Assembly (NCBI GenBank): GCA_036676195.1
Contig: JAKFDK010000031.1
Coordinates: forward strand, 1 to 55,760
Length of the DNA stretch: 55,760 bases
Source: JAKFDK01 sp036676195
GTDB lineage: Bacteria; Bacillota; Sulfobacillia; Symbiobacteriales; ZC4RG38
Direction: 5' to 3'
The translations under genes were made by a program, and so were the position numbers. Under the pieces are notes generated by a model that saw nothing but the letters and a program-made list of their open reading frames with translations, was not told the origin of the DNA and searched no databases. Below, in pieces: positions 31,251 through 39,951 of this stretch (within the stretch, counting starts at the first letter, position 1; each line of letters starts with the position of its first letter).

Positions 31251-31397
31251 TCCAAACAGATCCATGCCGCCCTGCCCGGGATCATCCGCGGGCTGCGGCA
31301 GCAGGGCTTTCGCTTCCTCACCGTCGGTGATCTGCTCCGTCAGTACGGCCCCGACCCGGCTGGCTGCATCCGTGTGCCCAGCCGCACCCGATGCTGA
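31233..31397 (+). CDS. pdaB: PdaB, 3' part of split gene
   Basis: In the pdaB frame this reads MHASDSSKQIHAALPGII, RGLRQQGFRFLTVGDLLRQY and ends at TGA 31395-31397. MHASDSSKQT..ALP and FxTVSELL are hallmark C-terminal motifs of PdaB and sporulation deacetylases. It has no ribosome binding site or start of its own. An open frame to 31005 exists only because element sequence happens to lack stops. Joined to codons 1-206 from 23116-23735 it completes a 261-residue deacetylase. Confidence 0.94.
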   Translation: MHASDSSKQIHAALPGIIRGLRQQGFRFLTVGDLLRQYGPDPAGCIRVPSRTRC

Positions 31398-31414
31398 GCA
31401 GCAAAAAACCGGGG

Positions 31415-31443
31415 CCGGCATTCTGCCTGCCCCGGTGATCGTT
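31415..31443. terminator. Terminator after pdaB / before DUF92 gene end
   Basis: ACCGGGGC and GCCCCGGT form a stem with inner GGCA/TGCC pairing, between the convergent pdaB 3' part and the gene at 31447. An AAAAAA run precedes it on the plus strand, giving a U tract for the minus-strand transcript. Confidence 0.65.
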
Positions 31444-31446
31444 CTC

Positions 31447-33003
31447 TCAGGCCAGCCAATACATGATCAGCGCTCCGGCTGCGGTGGCCAGCACATTCAC
31501 GCCGTCGTTGGCCAGCCAGGCCCACCCCCGCACCAGTCGCGTCTGAGTGCCGCAGTGGTCTGTCCGCTCGGTCTGTTCGCCACAAACCCGGCACCGGTAC
31601 TGTGCCTGCAACGTCGCCCCCAGCCAACTGTCGAACAAGCTCCCCGCCAGCCCCGCCAGGGCCACCGCCGCTACGCCGGCAACCACCGCTGCAATCGCTC
31701 CTGTCCCTACAGCCGTTCCTGCCGCCCCGCCCCCGGCCGGCGGCCACCAGGCCGCTATGCCCCCCAGCGCTGCCGCCAGGCCAGTGGCAGCCGCTCCGGC
31801 CCCTGCAGCCAGGGTACCCGGCAGACTGATGGCCCCGGAAGTCCCGGTTGGTACAGGCCGTAAGCTGGTGATCAGCCGCGGTACCCCGGCCGCCAGGGCG
31901 CCCAGTTCAGTTGCCCAGGTATCGGCACAGGCAGCCGCCACCGCGCCCACCGCGGCGGCCAGCCAGCGGCTGTCACCAGTCGCAGCCGCTGCGACACACA
32001 ATGCGGCGGCCAGCCCGCCATTGGCCAGGGCCTGGCCGAGGTCACGCCGGGCGCCCTTTTCGTAATGCTTTTCCGCCGCCGCCTTCCGGCCCCCGGTCAG
32101 GCGGCTCAGCAAGCTGGAACTGGCGAAAAAAAACACCAGAGCCACCCCGGGCGCCCAGCCGCCCAGGCCAAAGATCAGGGTGCCGGTGATGACGGCACCC
32201 AGCACACCGGTCTCAGCCAGCGCGCCCCGGCCGTAGGCCAGCAGCCCGATGAGCAGACTCAGGCCCGCCCCCAGGGCCAGGCGTCCGATCGGATCCCCGC
32301 CGGGGGGCGAGCCGGCCGCCAGCGCCACCAGGGCCCGGCAGACGGCGGCTGTCCCCAGGGGCACCAGCAGGTCATCCAGCCCGCGGAGGCGGCCCGGGGT
32401 TTCCCACAGAGCCGGCAGCGCCTCCAGCACCGCCGCTGCTGCCGCCACCACCATCACTGCGGGCCAGAGGGCCACCGTGGCAGGCCAGGAGGCCGCCATG
32501 CCGGGGAACCACGCCCACCCGCCCCATACCGCGGCCAGACTGACCACAAACATGGCCGCCGTGCCGGCCAGGGACTTACTCCCATAGCGGCCCCAGCCCA
32601 GGCGCCGGCCAACAACGGCCGCCGCCGGGTCACCAAAGGTCAGGGGCAGCACTCCCGCCAGTATCATGGCCGGCTGGTCCCAGAACAGGGCAATGAGCAC
32701 GGCCAGGCCAAGGGGAAACCAGACCGTCCCCCAGGAGTCCTTCTCCCCGCCCATGGCCGCCACCAGTTGCCAACGGCCAATGGCATAGTTGACGGCTACC
32801 GCCGCCAGCGGCGGAACCATGGCCCACCAGCGGCTCCCGAACCAGAGCAGCGTGGGGAAGATCCAGAGGCCCGCCCCCACGTGAATGAGCTTGCGCGCCG
32901 TGTGGTCAGGCAGCCCCGCCAGCCGACGCGCCACCTCACCCAACCCGACAATTCCAGCCACATAGGCAAACGAGAGCCAGAGCGCGGTGAAGTCGGCCAC
33001 CAC
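31447..33003 (-). CDS. Fusion of polyprenol/diacylglycerol kinase-like and DUF92 membrane domains
   Basis: A 518-residue protein with many hydrophobic segments. The N-terminal ~210 residues look like a CTP-dependent lipid kinase/cytidylyltransferase-like membrane domain: ARKLIHVGAGLWIFPTLLW, then LTFGDPAAAVVGRRLG and SKSLAGTAAMF, as in phytol and dolichol kinases. The C-terminal ~300 residues are a DUF92 domain (GGWAPGVALVFFFASSSLLSRL, ADTWATELG, GTSGAISLPGTLAA). The two families occur separately in many genomes and both may act in isoprenoid lipid metabolism. The end has a CxxC pair (CRVCGEQTERTDHC). The exact GTG start near 33003 is uncertain; 33036 is the alternative. Confidence 0.8.
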   Translation of the reverse strand: MVADFTALWLSFAYVAGIVGLGEVARRLAGLPDHTARKLIHVGAGLWIFPTLLWFGSRWWAMVPPLAAVAVNYAIGRWQLVAAMGGEKDSWGTVWFPLGLAVLIALFWDQPAMILAGVLPLTFGDPAAAVVGRRLGWGRYGSKSLAGTAAMFVVSLAAVWGGWAWFPGMAASWPATVALWPAVMVVAAAAAVLEALPALWETPGRLRGLDDLLVPLGTAAVCRALVALAAGSPPGGDPIGRLALGAGLSLLIGLLAYGRGALAETGVLGAVITGTLIFGLGGWAPGVALVFFFASSSLLSRLTGGRKAAAEKHYEKGARRDLGQALANGGLAAALCVAAAATGDSRWLAAAVGAVAAACADTWATELGALAAGVPRLITSLRPVPTGTSGAISLPGTLAAGAGAAATGLAAALGGIAAWWPPAGGGAAGTAVGTGAIAAVVAGVAAVALAGLAGSLFDSWLGATLQAQYRCRVCGEQTERTDHCGTQTRLVRGWAWLANDGVNVLATAAGALIMYWLA

Positions 33004-33086
33004 CGGTAACCCCCTCTCCCGGCCTTTTCGACACACCGCGCCCTATTCCTGTCGCCTGCGATCACCGGCTCCCTGAAGCCACCGCC

Positions 33087-35465
33087 CTAGTGCCACCAAC
33101 GCCTCAGGCCGAGGGCGGCGGCCGCTGTCACGGCCACCATCCCGGCCCCTAGCGCCGGAATGGATCTGCCCCACGTCCACACGCCGGGCGGGGCGGCCAG
33201 CGCCGGCCCGCCCGGCCGGGCAGACACCGTTTCCGCCGGCGCCGGGGGAATCTCCGCCGGGGCCCCGGTATCCGTAATCCGGTACGCTGCCCCGGACAGC
33301 ACCACAATCAGCGGCAGGCCCACACCGAAGGCCTCCGGATACTGCCGGGCCAGTTCGAAGTACCTGACCGAGCCGAAGGGCACCTCCGTCAGAGGCATGC
33401 CCTCTGCGTAGGCCGTATCCGTCCAGACACCGCTGCGGAACACAAAGGTGCGGTCTGTCACCTGCCGGATAGGCAGGGCCGTTTCCGCCCCGGCGCCGGA
33501 GGCCAGGCCGGCCGGAGACGGCAGGGCCGGGGCACTCTGGGCCTGCACACTGGTGGCTGTTTTCAACTGGTTCACCGCCCTGGCCTGGCTCACCGCACCG
33601 GCGCCCGAGGCCGGGGCTGACGCAATGCTGTCCATGGCCGCCTGGCCAGGCGCCGCCTCCCGCCGCGGCCCAGCCGGGCCGTTGGCGGGCTCCTGCACCA
33701 GGAAGGAGGTGTACGGCGTCAAAATGCCATAGCGCAGGCTGAGGGCAACGATCTCATCCACCACTTCCCGGTCGCCGCCCCCCCTGACCGTGTCCTGTCG
33801 CACCTGGGTGAGCAAATAGGCGATCTTGCGCCCGGCCCAAAGTCGGGGAATGAAGGCATGCAACTGCTCCCGCCGGGCAAAAGTCAGGTCTTCAAAGGTA
33901 AAGGTGCGGGCCACACGGGCCGCTGTGCCCTTCAGGGTAACCCGAGCCGTCCCCTCGCCGTTGTATCGCCCCATGACCGTCAACTGTCCGCCGGCGAAGA
34001 GGTCCGGTAGCGGCACCGGATAAACGTCGTACACCCGCACCCCGTCGTAAGTCAGGGCCAGATCGGCCAGCACCGGCTGTGCCACCTGGCTGTAGAAGCG
34101 GCTGATCCGGTCTTCGAGGTCTTCCTCAGGGGCGATATAAGCGCTGACGCCCCGGAACTGATCGGCCAGGCCGTCCAGCAGGTCGGTGTTTACGTCGTAG
34201 CCCACGCCGAAGGTATACACCCGCTGATCCCTGGTCGCCAGCCGCCGGGCCTTGTCCAGAATCGCCTGCGGGTCCGACAGCCCCACCGTGGGCAGCCCGT
34301 CGGTCAGGAAGATCACAAACTGCGGCCGCCCGCTCTCAGCACCGGCCCGGGCCAGGTCCAGGGCCGTGTTCAGGGCGCCGTCGATATTCGTACCGCCAAC
34401 GGCCTGCAGGCTGTCGACCCAACTGGCGGCATTGCGCCATTCCGACTGCGGCCGCAGCGTTTCCGCATACGTGCGCACCGAACTGGCAAAGCCCACCACG
34501 TTGAAGCGATCGGCCGGATTCAGCCGTTCCAGCACAAAGCGCAGGGCCTCTTTGGCCTGGGTCAACTTGATGCCAGCCATGGAACCGGAGGTGTCCAGCA
34601 CCAGCACCACATCCCGCGGCAGCGCCTCCGCTGCAGACACATCGGCAGGCGGCATCAGAGACAGCAGGAAATAGCCGTCTTCACTGCCAGTGCGGTAGGT
34701 CAACAGAGAAGCCGCCACCGTGTCACCGCCGCCGAAAAACAGGTGCAGGTCACGCGGACCGGCCGCGTTGCCACCCCGGTAGGTCACCGTCGCCCGCCGG
34801 TCGCCGTCCCGGGCCACCGTCACCTCGTGGGTGGGGGAGTACAGGGTGCGCAGAGGGGCACCGGTTTGCAGGTGTACCTCTACTTCAACCTGGGGTGCCC
34901 CGCCGGCGGGCAGGGTCAGTTCGTAAGTGCCGGCCGCCTGGGCCAGCATCTGATCATAGGCCAGTTCGACCCGGCGTTCCGCCCCGGGCGGGATGGGAAA
35001 CACCCGCGCCTGAATCATGCCGCGGCCCACATACTGCAGCAGGGCCGGGTCGCGGTTCTGCGCCACAATGGACTCGTAAATGGCACGGGCCTGACCTGCA
35101 TCCAGCAACTCTGCCCCGAAATCCTCGCCGTCCACCCGCAACTGGAAGTGACTCACAACTGCCCCGGCCGGCAACGGGAACAGGTAGGTCCCTTCCGCCA
35201 TACGGCCCAGCCGGTTGCGGAATGCCTGCACCACCCGTACCGCGGCTACGCCGTCGTGTACCTCCGCCCGGACCTCCATGGCCTCCAGATGGATCGCACC
35301 CGTCGGATCCACCAGGAACTGCGGCGGGGCGGGGCGGGGCGGCAGGGTTCCAGGCTGGGGCGGCAGGGGGGCGATGCTACGGGCCAGTGCAGTGCCACCA
35401 CCCCCAAGACAGTTCGCCAGGGCTACCACCAAGGCCAGCAACACATGCACCAGACGATTCAACAT
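33087..35465 (-). CDS. VIT and von Willebrand A domain surface protein
   Basis: 792 residues with a signal peptide (VHVLLALVVALANCLG). A VIT domain at about residues 55-175 (AFRNRLGRMAEGTYLFPLP, AELLDAGQARAIYE) is followed by a vWA domain whose MIDAS motif DTSGSM is at 291-296, with GGTNIDGALNTAL and FLTDGLPTVG after it. A long region of low complexity follows, and the C-terminus has a hydrophobic anchor (ALGAGMVAVTAAAALGL) then basic residues. The order VIT-vWA is that of inter-alpha-trypsin-inhibitor heavy-chain-like proteins and of bacterial relatives with unknown roles. GGAGGGGACG precedes the ATG. Confidence 0.88.
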   Translation of the reverse strand: MLNRLVHVLLALVVALANCLGGGGTALARSIAPLPPQPGTLPPRPAPPQFLVDPTGAIHLEAMEVRAEVHDGVAAVRVVQAFRNRLGRMAEGTYLFPLPAGAVVSHFQLRVDGEDFGAELLDAGQARAIYESIVAQNRDPALLQYVGRGMIQARVFPIPPGAERRVELAYDQMLAQAAGTYELTLPAGGAPQVEVEVHLQTGAPLRTLYSPTHEVTVARDGDRRATVTYRGGNAAGPRDLHLFFGGGDTVAASLLTYRTGSEDGYFLLSLMPPADVSAAEALPRDVVLVLDTSGSMAGIKLTQAKEALRFVLERLNPADRFNVVGFASSVRTYAETLRPQSEWRNAASWVDSLQAVGGTNIDGALNTALDLARAGAESGRPQFVIFLTDGLPTVGLSDPQAILDKARRLATRDQRVYTFGVGYDVNTDLLDGLADQFRGVSAYIAPEEDLEDRISRFYSQVAQPVLADLALTYDGVRVYDVYPVPLPDLFAGGQLTVMGRYNGEGTARVTLKGTAARVARTFTFEDLTFARREQLHAFIPRLWAGRKIAYLLTQVRQDTVRGGGDREVVDEIVALSLRYGILTPYTSFLVQEPANGPAGPRREAAPGQAAMDSIASAPASGAGAVSQARAVNQLKTATSVQAQSAPALPSPAGLASGAGAETALPIRQVTDRTFVFRSGVWTDTAYAEGMPLTEVPFGSVRYFELARQYPEAFGVGLPLIVVLSGAAYRITDTGAPAEIPPAPAETVSARPGGPALAAPPGVWTWGRSIPALGAGMVAVTAAAALGLRRWWH

Positions 35466-35524
35466 CGTCCCCTCCTCCGGGCACTACTCTTGCCCGCTTG
35501 GACGGAAGGAGGGAAGTTCTGGTT

Positions 35525-36520
35525 TCACGCCTGCCCACCGGCTACGAAGGCCATCATTTCCAGGGCCAGCCGGGCGGCCAGTAAACACGTCTGATGGCCA
35601 GGGTCCAGGTAAGGGTTCACCTCCACCACATCAAAACCTACCACCCGGTTGCGGGCCGCCACCGCCTGCAGGATCGCCCGGGTTTCCCCATAGGTCAGTC
35701 CCTCCGGTTCCGGGCTGGAGGTGCCTGGGCAGATAGCTGGGTCCAACCCGTCGATATCGAGGGTTATATACACGCTCTCTCCCGCCGGCAGGGCGGTCAG
35801 AGCAGCCGCCAGCCCCTGCTCCCGGATGGTGCGCATCAGCACCACCCGGTTCCCCCGGTCCAATGCCGCCCGGTAGGCCGCCACATTGGTCCGGACGCCG
35901 CGCACACCCAGCACCGTCACGCCGCCGACAAACGGCAACTCACTCGCCCGGCGGATGGGGCTGGAATTGGAACGGGCAAAGCCGCTCACCGCGTCGGTAA
36001 AGTCCAGGTGGGCATCAATCTGGACAATTTGCAGTTGGCGGCCGGCCAGCGGCGCACCCTCAGCAAACAGAGGTGCCAGGGCGCGGATAACGGGAAAGGT
36101 CACCGAGTGATCGCCGCCCAGCCCCACCGGCACCGCCCCGGCAGCGGCAATCCCGCCCACCAGGGCAGCCGCGCTGGCATCCAGGTGCCCCAGGTCAAAG
36201 TACAGGGGATCCACGTCGCCCACGTCGGCCAAACGGACCCCCTGCAGGTACTGGCGGTCATCGCCAATGTCCCAGTACCCCGGGTTGCCGGATCCCCAGG
36301 GCAAGGCAAACCGGGTAGACAGGTCCCGGATGGCCCGGGGCGCCAGCCGCTGGCCGGGCCGGTAGCCAATGCCACAGTCAAAGGGGATCCCGAACACGGC
36401 AAAGTCGGCCTGCAGGTCAGCCAGCCCGGTCACAAGGGGGGCACGGGCAAAGGTGGCAATACCGGTAAAAGGCATGTCCCCGCGGGGCTCCGGGGGCGGA
36501 GGCGGGGTAAACAGCGGCAT
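35525..36520 (-). CDS. hutG: Arginase-family ureohydrolase, probable formimidoylglutamase
   Basis: 331 residues with the binuclear manganese motifs of arginases and agmatinases: GGDHSVTFP, DAHLDF, and DIDGLDP, plus SPEPEGLTYGE. Family membership alone does not distinguish agmatinase from formimidoylglutamase. The gene begins only a few bases after the stop of imidazolonepropionase, and this pairing favours the final step of histidine breakdown, formimidoylglutamate to glutamate and formamide. HutH and HutU are not in the window. The ribosome binding site GGAGG overlaps the end of the upstream gene. Confidence 0.82.
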   Translation of the reverse strand: MPLFTPPPPPEPRGDMPFTGIATFARAPLVTGLADLQADFAVFGIPFDCGIGYRPGQRLAPRAIRDLSTRFALPWGSGNPGYWDIGDDRQYLQGVRLADVGDVDPLYFDLGHLDASAAALVGGIAAAGAVPVGLGGDHSVTFPVIRALAPLFAEGAPLAGRQLQIVQIDAHLDFTDAVSGFARSNSSPIRRASELPFVGGVTVLGVRGVRTNVAAYRAALDRGNRVVLMRTIREQGLAAALTALPAGESVYITLDIDGLDPAICPGTSSPEPEGLTYGETRAILQAVAARNRVVGFDVVEVNPYLDPGHQTCLLAARLALEMMAFVAGGQA

Positions 36521-36522
36521 AC

Positions 36523-37806
36523 TCAGGCCTCCTCCGCCGACAGCCGGATGCCATCGTGCACCAGCAGGCGCCCGCGCTTGATCACCGACGCCACCAGATT
36601 GGTGCCGAACCGGTAGGGAAGCGCTTGATGGCTCGGTTCGCTCAGAATCAGCACGTCGGCCTGCTTGCCCACCTCAAGGCTGCCCACCCGGTCGGCCAGG
36701 TTCAGTGCATGCGCGGCGTTGATGGTGGCCGCCGCCACCGCCTCAGCCGGGGTCAGGCGCATCTGCAGGCAAGCCAGACCCACCACCACGCTCATCTGCT
36801 CGATCGGGCAGGAACCGGGATTGGCGTCGGTGGCCAGAGCAATGGGCACCCCCAGTTCCACCATGCGCCGGGCCGGGGCGTAACGTGACATCATCAGGAA
36901 AAAGGGTGTGCCAGGCAACAGTACCGCCATGGTGCCGTGCTCAGCCAGGCCGCGCAGGCCCGCATTGGATGCGTACAGCAGGTGGTCGGCCGTCCGGCAG
37001 CCCACCGCCGCCGCCAGTTCAGCCCCGCCAAAGTCCGGCACCAGTTCATCGGCGTGCAGGCGCGGCAGAAGACCACAGCGCTGTCCGGCGGCCAGAATCC
37101 GCTGGGACTGCGCCACGGTAAACACGCCTTGCTCACAGAACACATCACAAAAAGCCGCCACACCCTGGGCCGCCACCGCCGGAAGCATCTCGTCAATGAT
37201 CAGCCGCACATACCCCTCCGGATCTTCCCGGTACTCCGGTGAGATCTCGTGAGCGCCCATAAAGGTTGCCACCACATCCATAGGATGGGTGCGCTGCAAT
37301 TCAGAAATGGCCGCCAACTGCTTGAGCTCACCCGCCGTCTCCAGGGCATACCCGCTCTTGATCTCCACCGTAGTAGTACCGCCCAGCAGCATGCGGTCGA
37401 GCCGCCGGCGCCCGGTGGCCACCAATTCCGCCAGTGGGGCGCCTCGGGTTGCCGCCACGGTCGACAGAATGCCGCCGCCAGCCCGGGCGATTTCCGTATA
37501 GCTGGCACCGGCCAGGCGCAGCTTGAACTCGTGGGTGCGGTCGCCGCCGTACACACTGTGGGTGTGCGGGTCAACAAACCCGGGCAGCACCGCCCGACCG
37601 GCGGCATCCAGGGTGCGGATGGCCCGGGCACCCGCCGGCAGGTCCGCCATGGTACCCACATCCAGGATGCGTTCGCCCAGGATCGCCACATAACCGTTGG
37701 GAATGATATGCAACTCCCCCAGGTCAGCGCCCACCTTGGGCCGATCAGTCGCCCCGGCGCAGGTCACTACTTCAGCGGCATTCAGGATGAGTAAATCCGG
37801 CTGCAC
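36523..37806 (-). CDS. hutI: Imidazolonepropionase
   Basis: A 427-residue metal-dependent amidohydrolase of the HutI type, opening imidazolonepropionate to formimidoylglutamate in histidine degradation. The metal-binding HTHS-like motif is in VLPGFVDPHTHSVYGGDR. Substrate segments include GGGILSTVAATR, TTTVEIKSGYAL, and later HADEL and NPGSCPIEQM. The GTG start has GGGGGGGTCGGG upstream. It is followed at once by the hutG-like gene, so the two are an operon. The upstream terminator at 37828-37862 separates it from metY. Confidence 0.93.
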   Translation of the reverse strand: MQPDLLILNAAEVVTCAGATDRPKVGADLGELHIIPNGYVAILGERILDVGTMADLPAGARAIRTLDAAGRAVLPGFVDPHTHSVYGGDRTHEFKLRLAGASYTEIARAGGGILSTVAATRGAPLAELVATGRRRLDRMLLGGTTTVEIKSGYALETAGELKQLAAISELQRTHPMDVVATFMGAHEISPEYREDPEGYVRLIIDEMLPAVAAQGVAAFCDVFCEQGVFTVAQSQRILAAGQRCGLLPRLHADELVPDFGGAELAAAVGCRTADHLLYASNAGLRGLAEHGTMAVLLPGTPFFLMMSRYAPARRMVELGVPIALATDANPGSCPIEQMSVVVGLACLQMRLTPAEAVAAATINAAHALNLADRVGSLEVGKQADVLILSEPSHQALPYRFGTNLVASVIKRGRLLVHDGIRLSAEEA

Positions 37807-37823
37807 CCCGACCCCCCCTGATA

Positions 37824-37864
37824 CAAAAGCCGCCCCCCAGGTAAACCCGAAAGGACGGCTTCTG
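37824..37864 (-). terminator. Terminator after metY-CoA-binding fusion
   Basis: AAGCCGTCC and GGGCGGCTT form an imperfect stem followed by TTTTG on the minus strand, between the fusion gene and hutI. Confidence 0.55.
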
Positions 37865-37889
37865 CGTAGTATTGTGCGGTTGCCAGCCT

Positions 37890-39698
37890 CTAAACGGGCT
37901 TGAAGGTCACAATCGAGCCCTTGAGCCGCTGAACTTCCTTGTAGGTGCAGCGGTTATGAATCACTTCCATGCCTGCCTGCAGGCCGCATTCGGCTGCCTC
38001 GTCGTTTACCACGCCCTCCTGCAGCCACAGCACCCGGGCGTCAACCTCGGTTGCTTCCCTGGTCGCTTCCAGAGCCGCCGCCGGGTTGCGGAAGACCTGC
38101 ACTACGTCCACTTTGAAGGGGATGCTCTTGAGGTCCGGATAGGCCTTCTCACCGAGCACCTCGGCCTCACGGGGGTTGACCGGGACCATCTTGTAGCCCA
38201 GCCGCTGCATCTTGCGGGTCACCCGGTTGGACGGCCGTCCGGCGTTGCTGCTGGCCCCGACCACGGCCATCACCTTCTGCCGGGTGACCGGCTCCCCGTC
38301 CGCGCCCATCTCCGTGATGTACGGGCTGTCCAGGACCCAGCGGATCACACCTTCATCATTAATCATCTGGCTGCGGGCCGGACCGCCACCCATGGCCGTC
38401 TGGCCCGTGGCCACGGCCAGAGCCCGGTCCAGGTCGGCCATGAGATCCTGGGGATTCTCAATGCCCACACTCAGGCGAATCAGGTCATCCGGCACGCCGG
38501 CGCGGGTACGGTCCTCACTGCTCAACTGGCTGTGGGTGGTGCTGGCCGGATGAATCACCAGAGACTTGGCGTCGCCCACATTGGCCACATGGCTCCAGAG
38601 GGCCAGGCTGTCAATGAACCTGGCCCCGGCCTCCACCCCGCCTTTAATCCCGAAGGTAATCATTGAACCGGCAAGGCCGCCGTCAAAGTACTTCTTGCCC
38701 AGCTTGTGCGCCGGGTGCTCCTTCAGGCCAGGGTAATTGACCCAGGCCACCGCCGGATGGGCGGCCAGAAAGTCCGCCACGGCCCGGGCGTTTTCGCAGT
38801 GGGCCCGCATCCGCAGGTGCAGGGTTTCCACGCCCAACAGGACCAGGTAAGCGTTAAAGGGCGACAGGCAGGCGCCAAAATCCCGCAGCATCTGCACCCG
38901 CAACTTGGTCATAAAGGCCAGGGAACCAAACTCCTCGGCGTACACAATGTCGTGGTAGCTCGGGTCCGGGTGGGTAAAGCCAGGGAACCGGGGGTTGTTC
39001 CAGTTAAAGCGCCCGGCATCCACCACAATCCCGCACATGGAGGTGGCATGGCCGGCCAGCCATTTGGTGGCCGAATGAATGACCAGGTCCGCCCCCCACT
39101 CAATGGGCCGGCAGAGCGACGGAGTGGCAAAGGTGTTATCCACCACCAGGGGAAGGCCGTGTTCGTGGCAGATCTCCGCCACCGCCTCCACGTCCAGAAC
39201 ACCCAGCGCCGGGTTGCCGATGATTTCGGCAAACACCGCCTTGGTCCGGGGGGTAATAGCCTTGCGGAAGTTTTCCGGGTCAGATGGGTCAACGAACTGC
39301 ACCTTGATGCCATACTTGGGCAGGGTAACCGCAAACATGTTGTACGCGCCGCCGTAAATCTGGCTGGAGGAAACGATTTCGTCCCCGGCCTGGGCTAGAT
39401 TCATCAGGGTGGCAGCGGTGGCGGCATGGCCGGATGCAAAGGCCACTGCGCCCACGCCTTCCTCCAATGCGGCCACCCGCTTCTCCAGTACATCGACAGT
39501 AGGATTGCCAATGCGGCTATAAATGTTGCCCGGTTCGTCCAGGGCGAACAGGCGCGCCGCGTGTTCAGTGTTGGCAAACTGGTACGCCGACGTCTGATAA
39601 ATAGGTACGGCCCGGCTACCGGTGGCCGGGTCGGGCGCTTGCCCGGCATGGACCGCCAGAGTCTCGAGCCGGTACGTCTGGTGCTTTTTAGTGGACAA
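37890..39698 (-). CDS. metY: O-acetylhomoserine sulfhydrylase fused to a CoA-binding domain
   Basis: 602 residues. Residues 1 to ~430 are a PLP-dependent O-acetylhomoserine (thiol)-lyase: ETLAVHAGQAPDPATGSRAVPIYQT, YSRIGNPT, ASGHAATAATLMNL, VDNTFATPSLCRP and the PLP lysine in HSATKWLAGH. From about residue 475 a second domain begins, KVMAVVGASSNAGRPSNRV, with VPVNPREAEVLGEKAYPDL and VLWLQEGVVNDEAA. This is a complete CoA_binding_2 (YccU-like) Rossmann domain of ~128 residues. MetY makes homocysteine from O-acetylhomoserine and sulphide; the fused domain may sense an acyl-CoA or nucleotide. The TTG start has AAGGAGG upstream. No S-box riboswitch was found in the leader. Confidence 0.92.
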   Translation of the reverse strand: MSTKKHQTYRLETLAVHAGQAPDPATGSRAVPIYQTSAYQFANTEHAARLFALDEPGNIYSRIGNPTVDVLEKRVAALEEGVGAVAFASGHAATAATLMNLAQAGDEIVSSSQIYGGAYNMFAVTLPKYGIKVQFVDPSDPENFRKAITPRTKAVFAEIIGNPALGVLDVEAVAEICHEHGLPLVVDNTFATPSLCRPIEWGADLVIHSATKWLAGHATSMCGIVVDAGRFNWNNPRFPGFTHPDPSYHDIVYAEEFGSLAFMTKLRVQMLRDFGACLSPFNAYLVLLGVETLHLRMRAHCENARAVADFLAAHPAVAWVNYPGLKEHPAHKLGKKYFDGGLAGSMITFGIKGGVEAGARFIDSLALWSHVANVGDAKSLVIHPASTTHSQLSSEDRTRAGVPDDLIRLSVGIENPQDLMADLDRALAVATGQTAMGGGPARSQMINDEGVIRWVLDSPYITEMGADGEPVTRQKVMAVVGASSNAGRPSNRVTRKMQRLGYKMVPVNPREAEVLGEKAYPDLKSIPFKVDVVQVFRNPAAALEATREATEVDARVLWLQEGVVNDEAAECGLQAGMEVIHNRCTYKEVQRLKGSIVTFKPV

Positions 39699-39951
39699 GG
39701 CCAGCGCCTCCTTGGCAGAGTGGGGAAAATCTCCGGCCAGCCCGGCCGGGGCATCAGCAGGGCCTGAGTTGCGCCTTAGTAGTTCGGCAGTGACAGGGCG
39801 AATCCTCCCAAATACATGGCGCCCCGCCCCTCAAGTCTGCGATCTTTTGTTTCGCCAAAACAATTTGAGTGTTAAATTTAAAAGAGGGAAACTATCTGAA
39901 GAGGGATGGCCTCGTCGTGCTCCGACGCAACTGAACGGAGGTGTCATTGTC

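Noticed and set aside
39699..39951. S-box (SAM) riboswitch in front of metY
   Set aside because: The leader was read on the minus strand and lacks the conserved S-box core sequences.
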